64,000 bases of DNA from Coccinella septempunctata (GCF_907165205.1 NC_058195.1:8680001-8744000), one strand, 5' to 3'; shown: positions 1 to 14,468, counted from the stretch's first letter. Made by a program: numbers and translations. Notes: a model not told the origin generated them from the letters alone.

Positions 1-940
1 GCTTGAAAGAGAACACCTTGTTCCATGATTCATACAATCCAGGAACGTATTGAAAAAATCTAATTAGGTATGTTGTTCCCCATTAGTTCAATGGATAGGA
101 CAACTAAATGCTTCGTTCAAAGATGAAAAAAAAAACACCGAAAATTCAACGATTTGAGAAAATAATGAATTGTAAATAGATACAGTCTGGAATATTTATT
201 ATAGATTATACTCTTCAAGATCTATCAGAAATTTGGATCATATATTCAAGAAAAAAAATTCCAATTCAGCAACCTTGGAGTCCTATCTAGTAGTAATCCC
301 TGAACTGAAAAAATATCCATTCATATTTAGTATGCAAATGGATAAATGGTCAAAATAAAATTCAGGTTTTTTTTGTATAAATGATATCTTTTGACGAATT
401 TTAATGATTTCCTGGTTGTTGGATAAAAACATTTTTGTAAACACTCAACTCAATTATTTTTTCTTCACACAATTTTTTTTCAATAAAAGTTTTTGAAGGT
501 CATTGAGTTAATAAATTTGTATCTTTATTGGATTTCTATAATATTAATGGCACTTCAATAACGATATATTTAATGTTTTTTTGGCAAATAATTTGTATCC
601 TAGTAAACGGAATTTGGGCGGTTGAAAGTGAACAAGAATTTGGCTCATTTTTAGGTCCAAACACGTTGATTATTGTGTTTAATATACCTCAGTGACCAAA
701 TGAGGAATTACGCTACAATGCACTTTCATTGTGGTGGATCATGGTTGACTTATTTTGGACCAGTATATCAAAAATAATTGAGGAAACTGACATTATTTCG
801 TTAACAATTTGTCATTCGCTGTACTTGTACTTCATCGTCGTATTCATTTTCGCTATTGTTCTGAACAAATTATATTTACCCTTGAATAATACAAAGAGGC
901 AGACAACTGTAACATGGATTTATTGTTTCAGAATATATTC
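1..940. other. AT-rich stretch, no gene seen
   Basis: Very AT-rich with poly-A and poly-T runs. A short open frame beginning near 741 encodes one hydrophobic stretch, but it has no recognisable domain and no convincing splice partners. I see no gene or RNA here. Confidence 0.5.
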
Positions 941-949
941 GTACATCCA

Positions 950-1375
950 TCTGGATGTATATACGACAAAATTGCATTATCAATTGTTTCCTTATGTATA
1001 ATACTAGGTTTCACCATGAAAGTTTGATAGTATGTAAGGTTGTACCTATGACGACAAGCTGTGTTGACAGTTGACATATCCAGAAAGAACAAACCAGGTT
1101 TCATCAGAAAAGAAACCATTGGTAGAATGCCATCCTACGAAGGTAGGATGGTAGGTTCATTCAATTTTATGATAACACATCAATCTATAAATATGTTTGT
1201 TTCTATCCAAATTGAGTGACATGTTCCTAAGTGTCCAACCAGTTGAGATAAAACCAACCAACCAACAGATATTCAGGAAGCTTGTGTTATCACATTCTCA
1301 GCATTGTTAATTAACTCTGGGGTTGTCTTCTTTGGTCTACCACTTCCTTTTTTCTTCAAACACTACCTGTATCAT
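950..1375 (-). pseudogene. Decayed Tc1/mariner-type transposase (DDE_3-like fragment)
   Basis: Read on the minus strand, two pieces of a transposase can be recognised in different frames. Near 1370-1290 there is a basic GSGRPKKTT linker like that joining the helix-turn-helix domains of Tc1/mariner transposases. Near 1112-1050 there is FSDETWFVLSGYVN, which matches the first catalytic Asp block (SDE.WF..GYVN) of insect IS630/mariner relatives. A stop follows soon after and the frames are broken, so this is a fossil. A 9-bp perfect hairpin (1130-1138 with 1143-1151) lies inside it. I could not find terminal repeats, so the element limits are approximate. Confidence 0.5.
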
Positions 1376-4300
1376 GGAAAACGCAACACTTAGCGAAACA
1401 TCTATGAAAAAATTTATGATGTAGGATGCAATAATAGGTACCTATAAATGCTTTTTGCACGTCGTTCGAAAAAATCTTCATAATTTGCTGATAATTTTAA
1501 TATAACAATCACGAACGTTATCTTGACACTAAAATAGTTCAGCAGTAGCTAAGAATTACGTTTAGACACAGAATAACGACCTTCGAAATAAAATATCCTA
1601 CTTGACGACGTTTTTTAATCGCATGGTACGCCCTATGGGAATATCTAAAGCTTCCCATAACTTATGCGAATAATAAGCATTCAAAACGTATCATGATCCG
1701 TCTATTTTCCCATGAAGTTCCACGTGTGACTTAGCAAATGAACAATTAAAACCTCCTGAAGGTTATTCGCTGAATACTCAAGCTCATAATTTTCAATTTT
1801 TTTTAGTATTAGATGATGACCCATTAGTAAATCAAGGAGATTAAGTTTTTACGAAATCACCTATTGATTTGATTTTCGTATATGAAGCTATAAACTAAGT
1901 ATAAAGCATAAAGCAATCATGGCTGTATGCTCAAGCTGCCATAAATTATTATGATCATCATTTTTATAGATTCGGAACACAATATTATGCTAATACCAAT
2001 CATAAAAACATCAGAAAGGTTATTCATATAGGTAGGTACCCAAATTACCTACTGGTCAAACAAATATACCTCTTGAAAAATGAGGGATTCATTCCACTTC
2101 AAAGTTTCGAATTACTTTGGTAATTTGGCTATTTTGGTACTCGTAGTGTTATTCGATATATAGGTACTTTCATTCCGACTGCAAATAATGAGACTTCTTT
2201 TTTATGAGCATTTATCGGCCGTATTTGAAACAATTTCATCATACAAAAATTCATTCCATGCAATTTAATTTGGAAGATGAGGGAGACGTCTTCATTTGAA
2301 TTTTCTCGTGTTTTTGATGGGCTACTGATCTTATTCGTATTGTGTAATTTTCGTTTTATTCACGCGTCAAGGACGCATTCCATTCCATCCGTCAGCTCTA
2401 GAATGTTTCGTCGAATATTGAAACATGCGTTGGTAAAAATTGCGAAACCAGCACGAAGGTTAATCTACTGGATGCTAGAAGACTATAATCTTCGAACGTT
2501 TCGATTTCACGCATCTTTCTTAATTTTTTCAAGGGCGATGGGTTCATATATAAACGCGCTGATTCTATTTTTCAACTCAGCGAGGAAAAGTATCTCAATT
2601 GGTGCTAGAAGATTGCTTCATATCATTTGGTTATTGTGGTTGGTAGATTACTGGTTTATTCGAGATTAATATCATAAATATGGTGTGGTCTGGTTTGATG
2701 CATTGGTCCGATCAATCAATGAAATGATCGACTAAAAGTGACCAAAAGCAAAATCTTGTATCATTTGGGTGAATTATTTCCAATACTGAACAAAAATTTA
2801 AATCCTGATTGAAATTTTCACAGTACACAAACCCGGAAGGTTTTTCAGATTGGTAAATAACGGAAATCACTCCAAAATTGAACCTTGAAGCTGTTCCTCT
2901 CTAAAATTAACTGCAAGAGTCCATACACAAAATAGCGTCCATGTCATCATCTCTTGCCCCATCATCATCTTCTCATATTTCCCTCAACAGAGTCTATTCC
3001 AATAGCGTTTTATCGACAAATTGGTGAGATATTGACGTTATATAACGTCTATTTCTTACGCTATATCGCAAGTTGCTTAGACAAGCTGTGGTTGAGACAG
3101 ATATGCAATAGATGCATCCTTGACACGTATAAGTGAATTTATTTAAACTTCAAGCTAATTCGAAAATCGCAAAGGATTACCATTACGTAGAGCTCATTTG
3201 AATGTTTGTGCACAAGTAAGGATAATTGAGGGTTAAAGTCCTCTCTATGATTACAGTTCTTCGCCCTAATAGGATAATTCTTAGGTCCTTCATTCTTCAC
3301 CATATCAATCAGGAGAAAAAAGAAGTAAAATTTCAAAAATTTCATCATCTGTGATGATGCTTCGATTCAACATTTGTGGGTATTTACATCGGCAGGTGTT
3401 ATGCTTCTGCATATCATATTTTTCGTCTTATTACTTTGGCGTTGTAATGTCTTCTTATGCATAACACTTCAGCATAGCCTCCCTCAGAAATGGGACGAAA
3501 ATTTCAAGCACCAACGTATGGATTTGAGCACAGTCAACCTAGATTTCGTTCAGCATTCACCTCTCAGTTATTCCTCTGCTAACAATAGACAATTTGAGAA
3601 TGCAATTATGCACCAGTCGACGCTGCATTTCTTCGTTCGTCCTATCAAGCTCAATAAACTATGTGGTAATATTGAGTAAGGTAGGAGCAATATATGGATT
3701 TGCCCATTTCATTAACCGATCGAGTGTTCACTATTTTTACGTTTCGTCGAGATGTTGAGTAGGTTTACGATAATAGGACTTCTTTCATACGAGAATGTTG
3801 TTGTAATACATTGTCAACATTGGCGTTTTGTTGTCATTGATTTATACTCGAGGAGGGAAAATTGGAAAAAATGTTAAGGCATGTAATGAAATTTTTTCAT
3901 TTGAATTTGTATTTTGCTTTCTCTTCTTAAATCGTGAATATGAAAGTGAGCACATATTTATTAAGGGTCTTTTAAATGGTTCGTTCATTTTCACTTCATT
4001 GAATATAACAATTTTTTTAGGAGAATGCTGGCGATGAAACACTTTTTGAACAATTATCTCAAGGATACTCGGATGTGTTAAAACAAATTATCATCGATTC
4101 GCGTGTGCTGTTGATTTCTTACATCATCATGTTCCTCACAAAAAATGGACGGAAAATTATCGATAAATAATTGATTTTTGACCGCAGCTGTCAAAGTTTT
4201 TGTCTCGGTTTTTGTCATGAGTCTTGTTTGGTATTTCTCTCTCTCCATGTATATGTTCTATACATATTATAAGAAACCCTCTTTATGTGATGCAATGAAA

Positions 4301-7300
4301 CGATTATTAATTGAAACTGGAAAATTTATTACTTTTCTCGTAAAAAACTCATTAAGCACTGTAAATAAAAATCACATACATTCAAGTCAATATGAAATTT
4401 AATCAGTATTATGGTTACATCCTCAAAAAATCTTCATTCTGAGCAGTGCCACTCTGAATTTTTTAGTTCTCGAGATAAATTTCCTAGATAACTTCAGATT
4501 AGAGAGTTAAAAATATCGATCTTGGCAATCTAGTAGATGTTGTTTAGAGCTTCAGTGAGGTCGACTTCATACTTAGGGTAAGATCCGCAATCATAAAAAA
4601 GAATTGATGAAAAACTCATAGTAAAAGCAAGTCAATCGTTTCTATCAGCTATTGCACTTATGTATTGTTGTCCACCTAAAAAACTAACACAAACATTCAG
4701 ATAAACGTGTTTGCATTGTTCGCCTCATTCAGCAATGTAATAATACCCATATTTTTTCATGATCATGAGCAAACTATCAATCCCTCAATTTTCAATTTTT
4801 TTGGAGATTAAAAAAGCATCAAGTTTGCAGTTGATGAGATGCTTAATTGCATGTCGGAAATACTTATAGCGAACATTTGCCGTCTTCAAAACAGTAATTT
4901 GACACTCAACTCAATATATATCTGTAATAAGTGGCCGATTGCGTTTGTTTTCATTTCCAGTGAGATTATTGTTCTGAACACTTCTTTTTCATGAAACTAA
5001 CTTCTCAAGATAGCGAACGAGTGTCTTGTCCTCAAGCTTTTAACGTACGATAATTATTTGAGATAAATTCTATTAAAAACGAAGATAAATATCGAAGCCA
5101 GTTCATGTATGTTGGAGATCCAGTAAAAGTGATTTGATACCCATGGTGAGTAGAAGAAATGTTAAATTTGGAATGAAATTTAGGATTTTATGGATTATCT
5201 CAATTTTGTTGTCAAATTCTCCACTAGCATGAGTTATTCAAAACAATTTTATAGTACGTAGAAATTGATTTTGTTGGTTTGATCCGACCTGAACTGCTCA
5301 ATAACCAGATACATCTAATTCTTACTTATCTTCTCCTGGAACAATAATTGTTACAACAAATTGTGTCGCAATAAAATAATATTTATTGGAACACTTAATG
5401 TATATAGGATATGAGCTCAATTATCTTCTTATGGCATTCTTTTTCAATTAGAGCCCCATTCTAAAATCGTGTTGCATATGATGATTTAATGCTTCCATTC
5501 AACACTAACAATTTCTCGCAATTTCCGGCGAATAAATGCGAATTATAATGTTTTTGATGGGTTTTTGCAAGTACTGCCAGTTACTGATAAAGTGCTCATA
5601 AAAAAAACGAAGAAATAATCTAATTTCGGCTTTGACCTTACTAGGATCATAAACTAAATCACCCAGTATCTCGCAGACTAAACAGTGAATTAATTATGAG
5701 TTATGGTATAAGTTGTTTCAAGATATTCTTTGTTCTATAGTCAATTCAGAACTTCGTGAACAGTTGGGCCTATTGTTGTGTGTGAAATCATATAGGTGTG
5801 AAGAAGAGCCATCATTCAATACTTCTAATAATTCTTGAACATTTCTGCTCATTTTCATCAAGAGATTGTATCTATTTATATTCGGTACGTACAAAAATAG
5901 ATTAACAGAATAACGTTTTTCTTAGTAGTCAGTAGTTTTGCCTCGATTCATAAACCAAAGGATATCATACAATATTCGTATGGAAACAATTGGAACAGTT
6001 TTTCCGTGATTGATTTTCATACAATTTCTGTTTATAAGAAATATTGAGGAGTTGAATTTTTGGTATGCTGTAAGTATTTGAATATTTTATTTTATAATCT
6101 ACTATATCAACTGTTTGTTTTACATATTCGATAAACATTATTTTTCAATGAGGGTATCAGTTTCATCGGAATTTATACTACACATTAGAATGACTTATCT
6201 AAAATGAGTTGTTTTTCTCTGAAGTAAAATATGCTCCAGATTAAGTCATGAAAATTTATTTTTATCAATACCAATTAAATCATGGTGAAATAAATATCAT
6301 TATTATATATTATATAGACATCATACTCTTTTTCCGCAATTATTTTCTTCATCAAAATTTTTGTATAAATACCAATAATCTATGAAATGTAGTTGTTATA
6401 ATAGTTTCAGATGAATGAAGTATTGGATTGGACATAAAACATGAGTAAATCCGACAATATAATGATTTCAATTTTTATTCAAAATATATACTATACCATC
6501 AAGCAAACACCTATTGGCATCCTCTTCTGAATACCAAGTGGTATACCATTTTGGCCAATCGAACGCCAACTACATTTTAAACAGAGTTTAACCGAAGTGA
6601 AAACCCAATGACTTCAAAGTTTGTTGATTTGTCAACAATATTTTCCCAGAATATTTGTCAATATAACAGCATATAAATAAAAATTTTTTTCAGTTGTTAA
6701 AGAATTCTTTATTCAACAAACCAAAATTATATCTATATGAATATGATTATATCAGTTCTGATTTCAATGAAAAATGATCTCCCATACCTAGTTCTTTTAT
6801 TTTTTGATAGATTTTTCCCAGGAACTATAAGGTTATACAAATTGTCATCTGTTTTAAAAAAAATCTGATCATTTTGATCTTAACAATGACTAAGGTTGTT
6901 TTATCTTTTGATGACACTTTTGCGTGTGATTACTGTGGAGATTAAATCAGTATAGGTACTTATTTCCATAGGTTACAATTAAAAAATCGTAAAGATTGTT
7001 AAAACTGCATTTCAAATAGAGGAACTGAAGATTATCGATGGTTATGTAGCCAATTAAATAATTCCTATGACCACTTGTTGCATTCGTGGTAAATTAGTTA
7101 AAAAAACCACTTGAAAAAATCCATTAATGTAATCAACAGTTTTTTTTTCGAAACTTCGAAACAAGATGCAATACCTCATAGTCAAAATTATTTTCTTGTA
7201 TTTCACACTATATTCTTCCTCGAACTTTGATAGTCTTTCATTATTGAAATCGAACCGAAATAAAAACCAAGAAATGTGCTTGAATTGTTACATTATCATT

Positions 7301-8710
7301 ATCACTCTAATTACTGTGTACAACCTTGAGCAACATTACCTATCATTTCTACCCAAAATTTCCTTTTTCGATAAAACCCACAAAAATGTATTAAAGGATA
7401 GCGTAACACACATTTAAGACAATTATTTTCAGTATTAATCAACTGACCACAATAATCCTTGAAGGATCAGTTACCTCAAGTAGGTACTATAATACGCTGA
7501 GCTTCCTTGAAAAATTAAGATAAATATGAGATAACCTTGTCAGTCAACTTGGATACAAAAACGCTTCAAGTTGATGATCGATATTAATAGAGGGTTTTGT
7601 TTACCCATCCTTTATGATAACCTTTGATATTCTTTCCAATTAGATCAAAATTCAAGAAACTCAAATTCGGTGTTTTCATTCTTTCATTTCTAGTCCTCTC
7701 TCGTGAATGATAAGGTTTGTGTCCTGTTTCCAGAGTTATACTGATAGATAAATTGATGGAAATTGTGTTCTGAAGGTATCTTTTCTGTTCAAATAAGCAT
7801 TCAATTTAATGCATGTGTTATGTATGGAATAATTGTGTGCTCTTCGTTCCATTAGATGTAAAAAATTGTGTAGTGCAAATAGGTTTGTTTTTCATTTAGT
7901 AGTTTGTGTGGAAAATTCCCTCATATAGGTACATTGATCACATTTTCCTAAGTCGACATATACATATATGAATATTTTTACATTCTTGCTTATTTCACTT
8001 ACGATGCTTGGATATAAAAATCCAATACAGCTAATACAGAAAAGAAAAATCTAATAATTTCCGGTCAGTTCAAATTTTTCAATTTGAACTCATAATTTAT
8101 TTTTAGGTTTCTTACAATGGCGTGAATTCTGATAATCTTTCCTTTGAGAATCTTCATTATAATCGTGGTCATAGATAAAAGGATTATCTATGATCGTGGT
8201 GGTCGAAATTTCAAGATTTAGCACGTGGTCTTAGAAGGTTGCTAGGTAGCAAAGCATAGTCCGATTCCATTTATGACTCATGTCAAATCACTTCGAAAAT
8301 AAAAACAATTGTAGGTACTTACTTCAAGTAAATGTTGAATATATAATTTATGTTCGTTTGATATTGGCCAGATGAACATCAATACATACAATGTTGATGA
8401 CGTTAATACTGCATTCAGTCCATTGATATTAACTGAAGATGTTATTTCTTCAAAATCTCCACCAATGAGATTTGAAATTCTCATTTTATCCACTGTAGTC
8501 TCGCTAACAGTGGTAATCCAGATCCGTTACTTTTACATCTTCTTATATCGATATTTCTGGTACAAATTTCGAAGCAGCATCCTCGGCTCACTTCAGAATT
8601 GAAGATGAAGTTCTCCTTGATTCGAAACCACTTTGATTTTCATCGTTTTGGAAATGAATCATTGAAGTCTACTCCATAAAGATTAATGGTGGGTCATGTT
8701 TTTTTTCAGG
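1376..8710. other. Long gene-poor, AT-rich region
   Basis: No recognisable gene. Several short open frames (2277-2669, 3374-3679, about 4021-4167, 4178-4402, 7166-7417, 8372-8602) encode Phe/Ile/Leu/Tyr-rich hydrophobic peptides. Such peptides are expected by chance in AT-rich DNA. The frames at about 4021 and 4183 each follow a plausible acceptor (tttttag, gaccgcag), but I could not assemble a gene from them. A 9-bp stem with a 5-base loop lies at 8170-8192. The end of the region probably contains the 5'UTR intron of the dehydrogenase gene that follows. Confidence 0.45.
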
Positions 8711-8774
8711 TCCAGGCCAAAGAGATGCAATCTTTATTCTAGTCAAGAAGAACCTGTGCAAAAAATAATTAACG
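8711..8774 (+). other. Probable 5'UTR part of the SDR first coding exon
   Basis: A poly-T tract followed by CAG at 8701-8710 looks like a 3' splice site, so the coding exon probably starts at 8711 with about 64 bases of untranslated leader before the ATG at 8775. The upstream non-coding exon and promoter were not identified. Confidence 0.4.
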
Positions 8775-11700
8775 ATGGTGTCCAAAAGTGACTACAACCT
8801 TCTGCAGTCTATAGTTGATGTCGTTGGATTCATTGTGATAGCCCTAGGTATTATAGCGCAAAGTATAGTACGCGCATGTCTTCCTAAATCCTATAGGAAG
8901 TTCAAGAACCTCAATGGACAGAATGTGCTCATCACTGGAGGAGGGGGTGGCCTTGGCAGACTACTAGCCTTGAGGATGGCTAATCAAGGGGCTAAAATAA
9001 TAGTATGGGATGTAAACCAAGAAGGTAAGAGACTGTTTCAAATTGTTGCACATCCACAAGAAATAGCAGGTCCGATTTCATTCACCTAGATAGAGTGTCT
9101 TAATCTAGCCGAAAAGCAGATATGAACCAACAAAATTCGTTGCTAAACGCAAAACTCGAATTCCGATTTTTGAACTGTTTCGCAAGATAGGTCTAGTCCG
9201 TGCAATCCATCTGGCCATGACCTAGGTCCACTTCTGCGTTCATTGCATCTGTTTGTTTTCCGTAAAAGTGGTACAAGCGCGTTTTCGGTTTCAACACTCG
9301 CCGTTCCAAGATATGGCTGTTCCGATAGATCGAGAGATTGGTCCCAGCTAGTTGCAAAAGTTGCATGTGCTCCATATGGTCCGGTAGGTTTGGTGTTCGG
9401 GTTAAATTCCAACTTTTAATGGAGGTTTCGACATCGTGCAAGTTTTTCGAGACCTGCTCCGTTCTTTTCAGGTGATTGTTGCGCTTATACTGCGTGACAT
9501 TACAATGAAACTGGCTGTATTCAACAAAAAACCCTAAAACACAACTTCTGCTCAGGGGTTTTTATCCCTTGTTGAATTTCAAGGTCTGGAAAACATGACT
9601 TCTTGATTTTCAACCGTTTTTCATCATATTTCTCCTTAAGCTTAAGGCCTTTCAGGAGCTCTAAAATGTTCTGCTACTCAGGCTTCCCGAGTGCTCATCT
9701 TTGTGAGTTACATCAGATCGAAATCCATGCAATCTTGTTGTGCCTCATCTTAAACGTATGCAATTAAAAGAAACAATACGCGAATGACCTGATGTTCAAA
9801 ATAATGAAAGACTGCAAACATTCAAGTAATATCTCTTTTGCACCTCATGTTTTTTCACACATGAATGTTTCTTCAGAAGGAATCAACCCTGTAGTGTGAA
9901 AAGATATGACAAATATCTCTTTCGCTTTCTTCGAAATTATTGTACTGATGGACTTTCACGTGAAAAACTGGGGGAAAATTATGATAGGCACATTGTAATC
10001 AGCATGTCTCTCTTCATTTGCGAACAGTTTCTGTAATTTTATGTATGTCGTGACTTGGGACAAGTAATTTCACGATGGCAGTCTCGCACGTACTTTGACA
10101 AGCGAATTCCTGCACTGAAAATTATGGGGATTCTATAAAAGACCTAGTCAACCTTTCTCCTAAATGACACTAATATGATTCCATGTCATTTGTTCGTTCT
10201 TCATGGGTGACTTTCAATTCTACTGCATCTTTCGCGTTTTTTCTGCACCAGATGCATAATTATGTCGTTTAAAAGAAGGTTTGTACCGATAGTAGCGATA
10301 AAAGATCACAGTGCGAGTCTGGTAAATCACAGAATTCCAAGTTAGACGATTGCACTGTACGAAAACAAATTTCTATTGAATTTCCTTCGTATGGAGAAAT
10401 CTCTTATAGTTTTGAAATATCGAAATCAATATAGTACCGATATAAAGCGATGGAACAAAGCTTCGAAGGATTTGCAAAGAATCTATCTTGTCTTTCACAC
10501 TACTTCGTTAATGGATTATAATGAAACCATTACTATTCAATAAACTCTCAACGCCATCAGTAAAATTTCAAAACACTCATCAGTACATTTCCGAGCATGT
10601 CAATAATTTCTTTTATTAGAGGATCAATAAAATTATTCTCATTCACATGGCAATATCAATTGATGGCTTCTATATGGCAGATGATACTAAACAAACGAAC
10701 GCTCTTCAGTATCCAACAGAGCTTATAATGATTTTATTATAGCTCCTTTTCTATTGTGAGCGGGTTTTTTTATTGTGTATTGATGTTGACGGTCCAGAGG
10801 ATGTGTTTAATATATGAAAAATCTTGTAATCATCTGAAGAACAGAAACAAGATATTATGTAGATTGATGGCGTTTTGTACATTGAATTTTTTCTTCAAAA
10901 TTAGATGAAATCTTTTCAACTTCGATATTGAAAAGAATTGCGAATGTCAAAAGGTACAATGATACATACAAAACTGACATCCATCGGTAACATCAGAAGA
11001 TTCAAGTTATGAAAATCTAAATAAAAATGGTTATTGGTGTGACATTGAGTATCCATTGCATCCCACTCCTGAATGGTAAATATTTACGCCTGAAACACAC
11101 ACACAAAAGCGATACGAATAGTACATTCTTAGAAACGTTAAACAAAAATTAGTCATAGAGATTATTAACACTCGTCCAGTTCGTAATGAATGGAGTAGAC
11201 TTCATACAGTGCTGAACCGGCTACAATTTAGCATTATTTCTTCAATTAACGAGGCTTGAACCTTCATTCCAATAACACTCCATTAGTAATAGACTGTTTG
11301 GAATTGGATAAACATCCATCATTCAGCTCACAATACGCCAAATTTTCTTCGTAAATCCGAAAGGAAATTGGATAGATCAACACAAATCGGCCACAATATC
11401 CAATTATGATAATGCTGTTAACGCACAACGCCTCAGTTATGTCTGATTCTTTGGGGTCGTTATATAAAACGACCATATACCTATATCGAATTTTCAAGTT
11501 CAAGGTGAAAGCTTACGTCTCTTTAATGGACTGTTCCGGAATTCTACAGAAGACTCCGAACCACTTGTATAACAGTGTGTTGAACTTGAATCTCGGATTC
11601 TGCGAATAATCGTTGTATAATCCGTCAAAAGAATTATATCGAATGGCTATTAAGATTAACAGCTCCCTTTGGTTTAGTTATTTCGAATACTGAACCTAGC

Positions 11701-13369
11701 CAAGAGAAATTAAAACATCCCCAAGCTTTTCAAAAATTTGAGGCTTTTTTCTCGAAGAATTCTGTCTAGAACTCGATGAATTTTGGACACAGAGATGACC
11801 GTAGAGCTTCTAAGTCTCGCTGCACCCTTCAAAATTGGTTTCGCTTCTCATCAGAAGCAAAAACTATCATCATATTCCTGTACGATCAAAATTGAAGGCA
11901 TTCATGATGGCATGTATGCAATTACCTCTCCCAGCCTACTTGCTATTCAGACATGATACTCGTACATTGTTATTAACTGCCCAATGAATCTCTTTCAGGT
12001 ATTGAAGAAACCTTGAAGCAAGTCAAAGCGCAAGGCGGAACAATCCACGGCCTCAAATGTGACCTTTCCAAAAACGAAGATGTCTACAGGGTGGCTAAAC
12101 TGACCAAGGAAGAATTCGGAGATGTAAGTGTGAAACGATCCAAAAAAGTAGAGGAATTAATTGGTTTTATAATGTTTTTCTCTGCTGAAAAATTGGCCGA
12201 GCCCATTGAAATTATTATAGGGTCTGTCAGAATTATACCTGCCACTTCATTTATCTTTCAGATTGACATCCTGATAAACAATGCCGGAGTGCTATCTGGT
12301 AAATTCCTTTTGGACACACCTGATCGTCTGATCCAGTTAACCTTCGATGTTAACATCCTTGCACACTTCTGGGTGAGTATGGGTCAGAAAATGGCACGAT
12401 GTCAAGAACTCATGATACATTTTTATCTTATCAGCTAAAGATTCGAGCAGTTTTCTTATATTTTGTTTAAAACCCTGCGACCTAAAATTATTTGATCTGT
12501 ACTTGTAGGTTTTTGGAATATCCTGCATCATGAAATCCAAAAGACCTTTTAATCCTACTATAAGAATTATAGATCTTATAAGACAAACTATATGTACTAG
12601 CAAGGTATATTGGTTCAACTTTCATTGCTTCTTCATGTGCCTTTTTCCCTCAGACTGTCAAAGCCTTCCTTCCCGCCATGATCTCCAGAAATAAGGGACA
12701 CATCATCACCATAGCCTCCATGGCTGGTCATGTGGGCGTCAGTAAACTGGTGGACTATTGTGCCTCCAAATACGCTGCCGTTGGTTTCGACGAATCTTTG
12801 AGGATGGAGTTGGAAGATCAGGGAGTTACTGGGGTTAAGACGACAGCTGTTTGTCCATACTTCATACAATCGACGGGGATGTTCGGAAACGTTCATTCAA
12901 GATTTCTGTCGACGTTGAAACTGTCTGACGTAGCTGACAGGATCGTGGAGGCTATCCAGAGAGAAGAAGAGCAGGTTATGATTCCGTCAGTGTTGAGGTT
13001 GACGATCTTATTGAAATTGTGAGTTGACACTTGAAGTTAGGTTAGGTTGGACTGGGTAAGGGTGGGTTATGTTAGGTTTTAGGTTAGGTTTCGATTTAAT
13101 TGGGTCTTGTGAAGAGTTACTGCATCAAATTTTCGAATAGAATCATGTCAAAAGTCACAGAATCTTACGTTACCATATGATGAAAATCAGAAAGGTTGTA
13201 GCACTCGGATAATCTTCTTTATTTCCCCAGAGTGATGCCTTGGCCGGTAGTATCAATGTTCATGAGAGGCCTAGTACCTGACGCTGCTCCAGAAGAACCA
13301 ACTAACAAACTGAACAATAATATGGTGAAACCTACCTCTAAAGAGGCTGTGAATGTAAAAAACGACTAA
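8775..13369 (+). CDS. Membrane-anchored short-chain dehydrogenase/reductase (retinol dehydrogenase 10/16C-like)
   Basis: Five coding exons (8775-9024, 11999-12123, 12262-12372, 12654-13018, 13231-13369) join in frame to 329 aa; every intron is GT..AG. Residues about 12-36 form an N-terminal membrane segment. The Rossmann fold follows: TGGGGGLG at 54-61 for NAD(P) binding, acidic WD after strand 2 at 78-79, NNAG at 131-134, Asn156, Ser184, and the catalytic YCASK at 197-201. This order and the length fit the SDR16C family (epidermal retinol dehydrogenase 2, RDH10, 17-beta-HSD11), which oxidises retinol- or steroid-like alcohols at ER or lipid-droplet membranes. That substrate is inferred from the family; the insect substrate is unknown. 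The first intron is about 3 kb. The catalytic Asn-Ser-Tyr-Lys set is intact, so it should be active. Confidence 0.93.
9140..9445 (-). other. Open, GC-richer segment inside SDR intron 1 (origin unknown)
   Basis: Two overlapping minus-strand frames (9143-9412 and 9193-9441) stay open through a segment with more G+C than the surrounding intron. Neither translation shows a domain I recognise. Base composition unlike the intron suggests inserted, perhaps transposon-derived, DNA. It is not supported as a gene. Confidence 0.2.
13036..13090 (+). repeat. Interstitial TTAGG-like pentamer run (SDR intron 4)
   Basis: Imperfect repeats of AGGTT/TTAGG, the insect telomere unit, begin 17 bases after a splice donor. 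Similar runs lie at 17851-17939 and 39361-39424. Confidence 0.6.
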
Positions 13370-14468
13370 ATAAGTGAATAGTTGTTAAGTGAGAGAGGAA
13401 TGGTATTTTTGTAATTTTTTAACAAAGTGTTTGGTAATGAGAGTTCGTTATGCATTAAGTTTTATTATGGATATGTTTTAACCTGACCTTGTGATTGAAA
13501 GAAGAATATATGAAGAAAAGAAGAATAGTTTTGTTTTGTTTCCTCCAATCCCTTTTTTCACAAAATCTCGTTGTTTCCCATCTAACGGCATTAGAAAAAG
13601 CCAAATTATCAGATAACTCAAATCATTCAATCTACCTTGAGAAAATAATTAATAATGGAATTCATTAGGCAATGATATTTATAGTCCCTACCAGAATTTT
13701 CGTACCCATAAAAGATGCTATAAATCTAGGTATACGTTCTATTAATATTCCAATCTGCATGGACGTGAGTACCTAGAGAAATGGTTTAGGTGGTGGAGCT
13801 GCCAAGCTGATCAATCAAAATGAAAAAACCCTCCTGTTTTTCCTTAATGCCATTAAAATTGTATAGTAAATTCTTCAAGTAAAACATTAGTAAAGCAATT
13901 TTATACAGTTGAATATTTTTTCATCGTTACATCCCCATCCCTTGTATATTCAAATCAACCCAGGCTAAGGATGAGTGTGTCAAATGTCAATGGGTTGAAA
14001 TGATATGATAACATTGCATTGCATAAGGTGTGGATCCCCCACTGATAGGTATTCTTCATATATTTTCTTCCATCTGTATAGTCCTCTGTTCACTTTTCAT
14101 TGTGGAGGAATGATTTATATTTTATATTGCTCCCTATCTGAAAGTTCTTGCGTATCTTTCAACTCAATTGGTCTCAGCGTTCTTGTTTTCTAAGAACGGA
14201 CATCCCAGGAATACTTTTTGATGAGTGTACGTTTTTGGTCACGTAGATTACTAATTAAATAGCGTTTCTTGGTTGAGCATGCGAGAAAGATTCATGATAG
14301 GTATGTGCTTTTTATCTATGAATGTCCCAGAGGTAGGCAGAAGTTTGTTTTCCTGCATTGCCCTCAAACATCAAGTTATCTTTATCGGTATTATAACTCT
14401 TTAAGTAAATATTAGGGGATAAATATCGTTGATAATCTAAGGAACTTTATCAGTTTACCTTAACGCAT
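13370..14468. other. Intergenic spacer between SDR and integrin beta
   Basis: 3' flank of the dehydrogenase gene and 5' flank of the integrin gene. No further coding signal, RNA gene or element recognised. Confidence 0.5.

Noticed and set aside
3828..4042. Overlapping open frames on both strands
   Set aside because: Low-complexity AT-rich DNA opens both strands; no homology seen.
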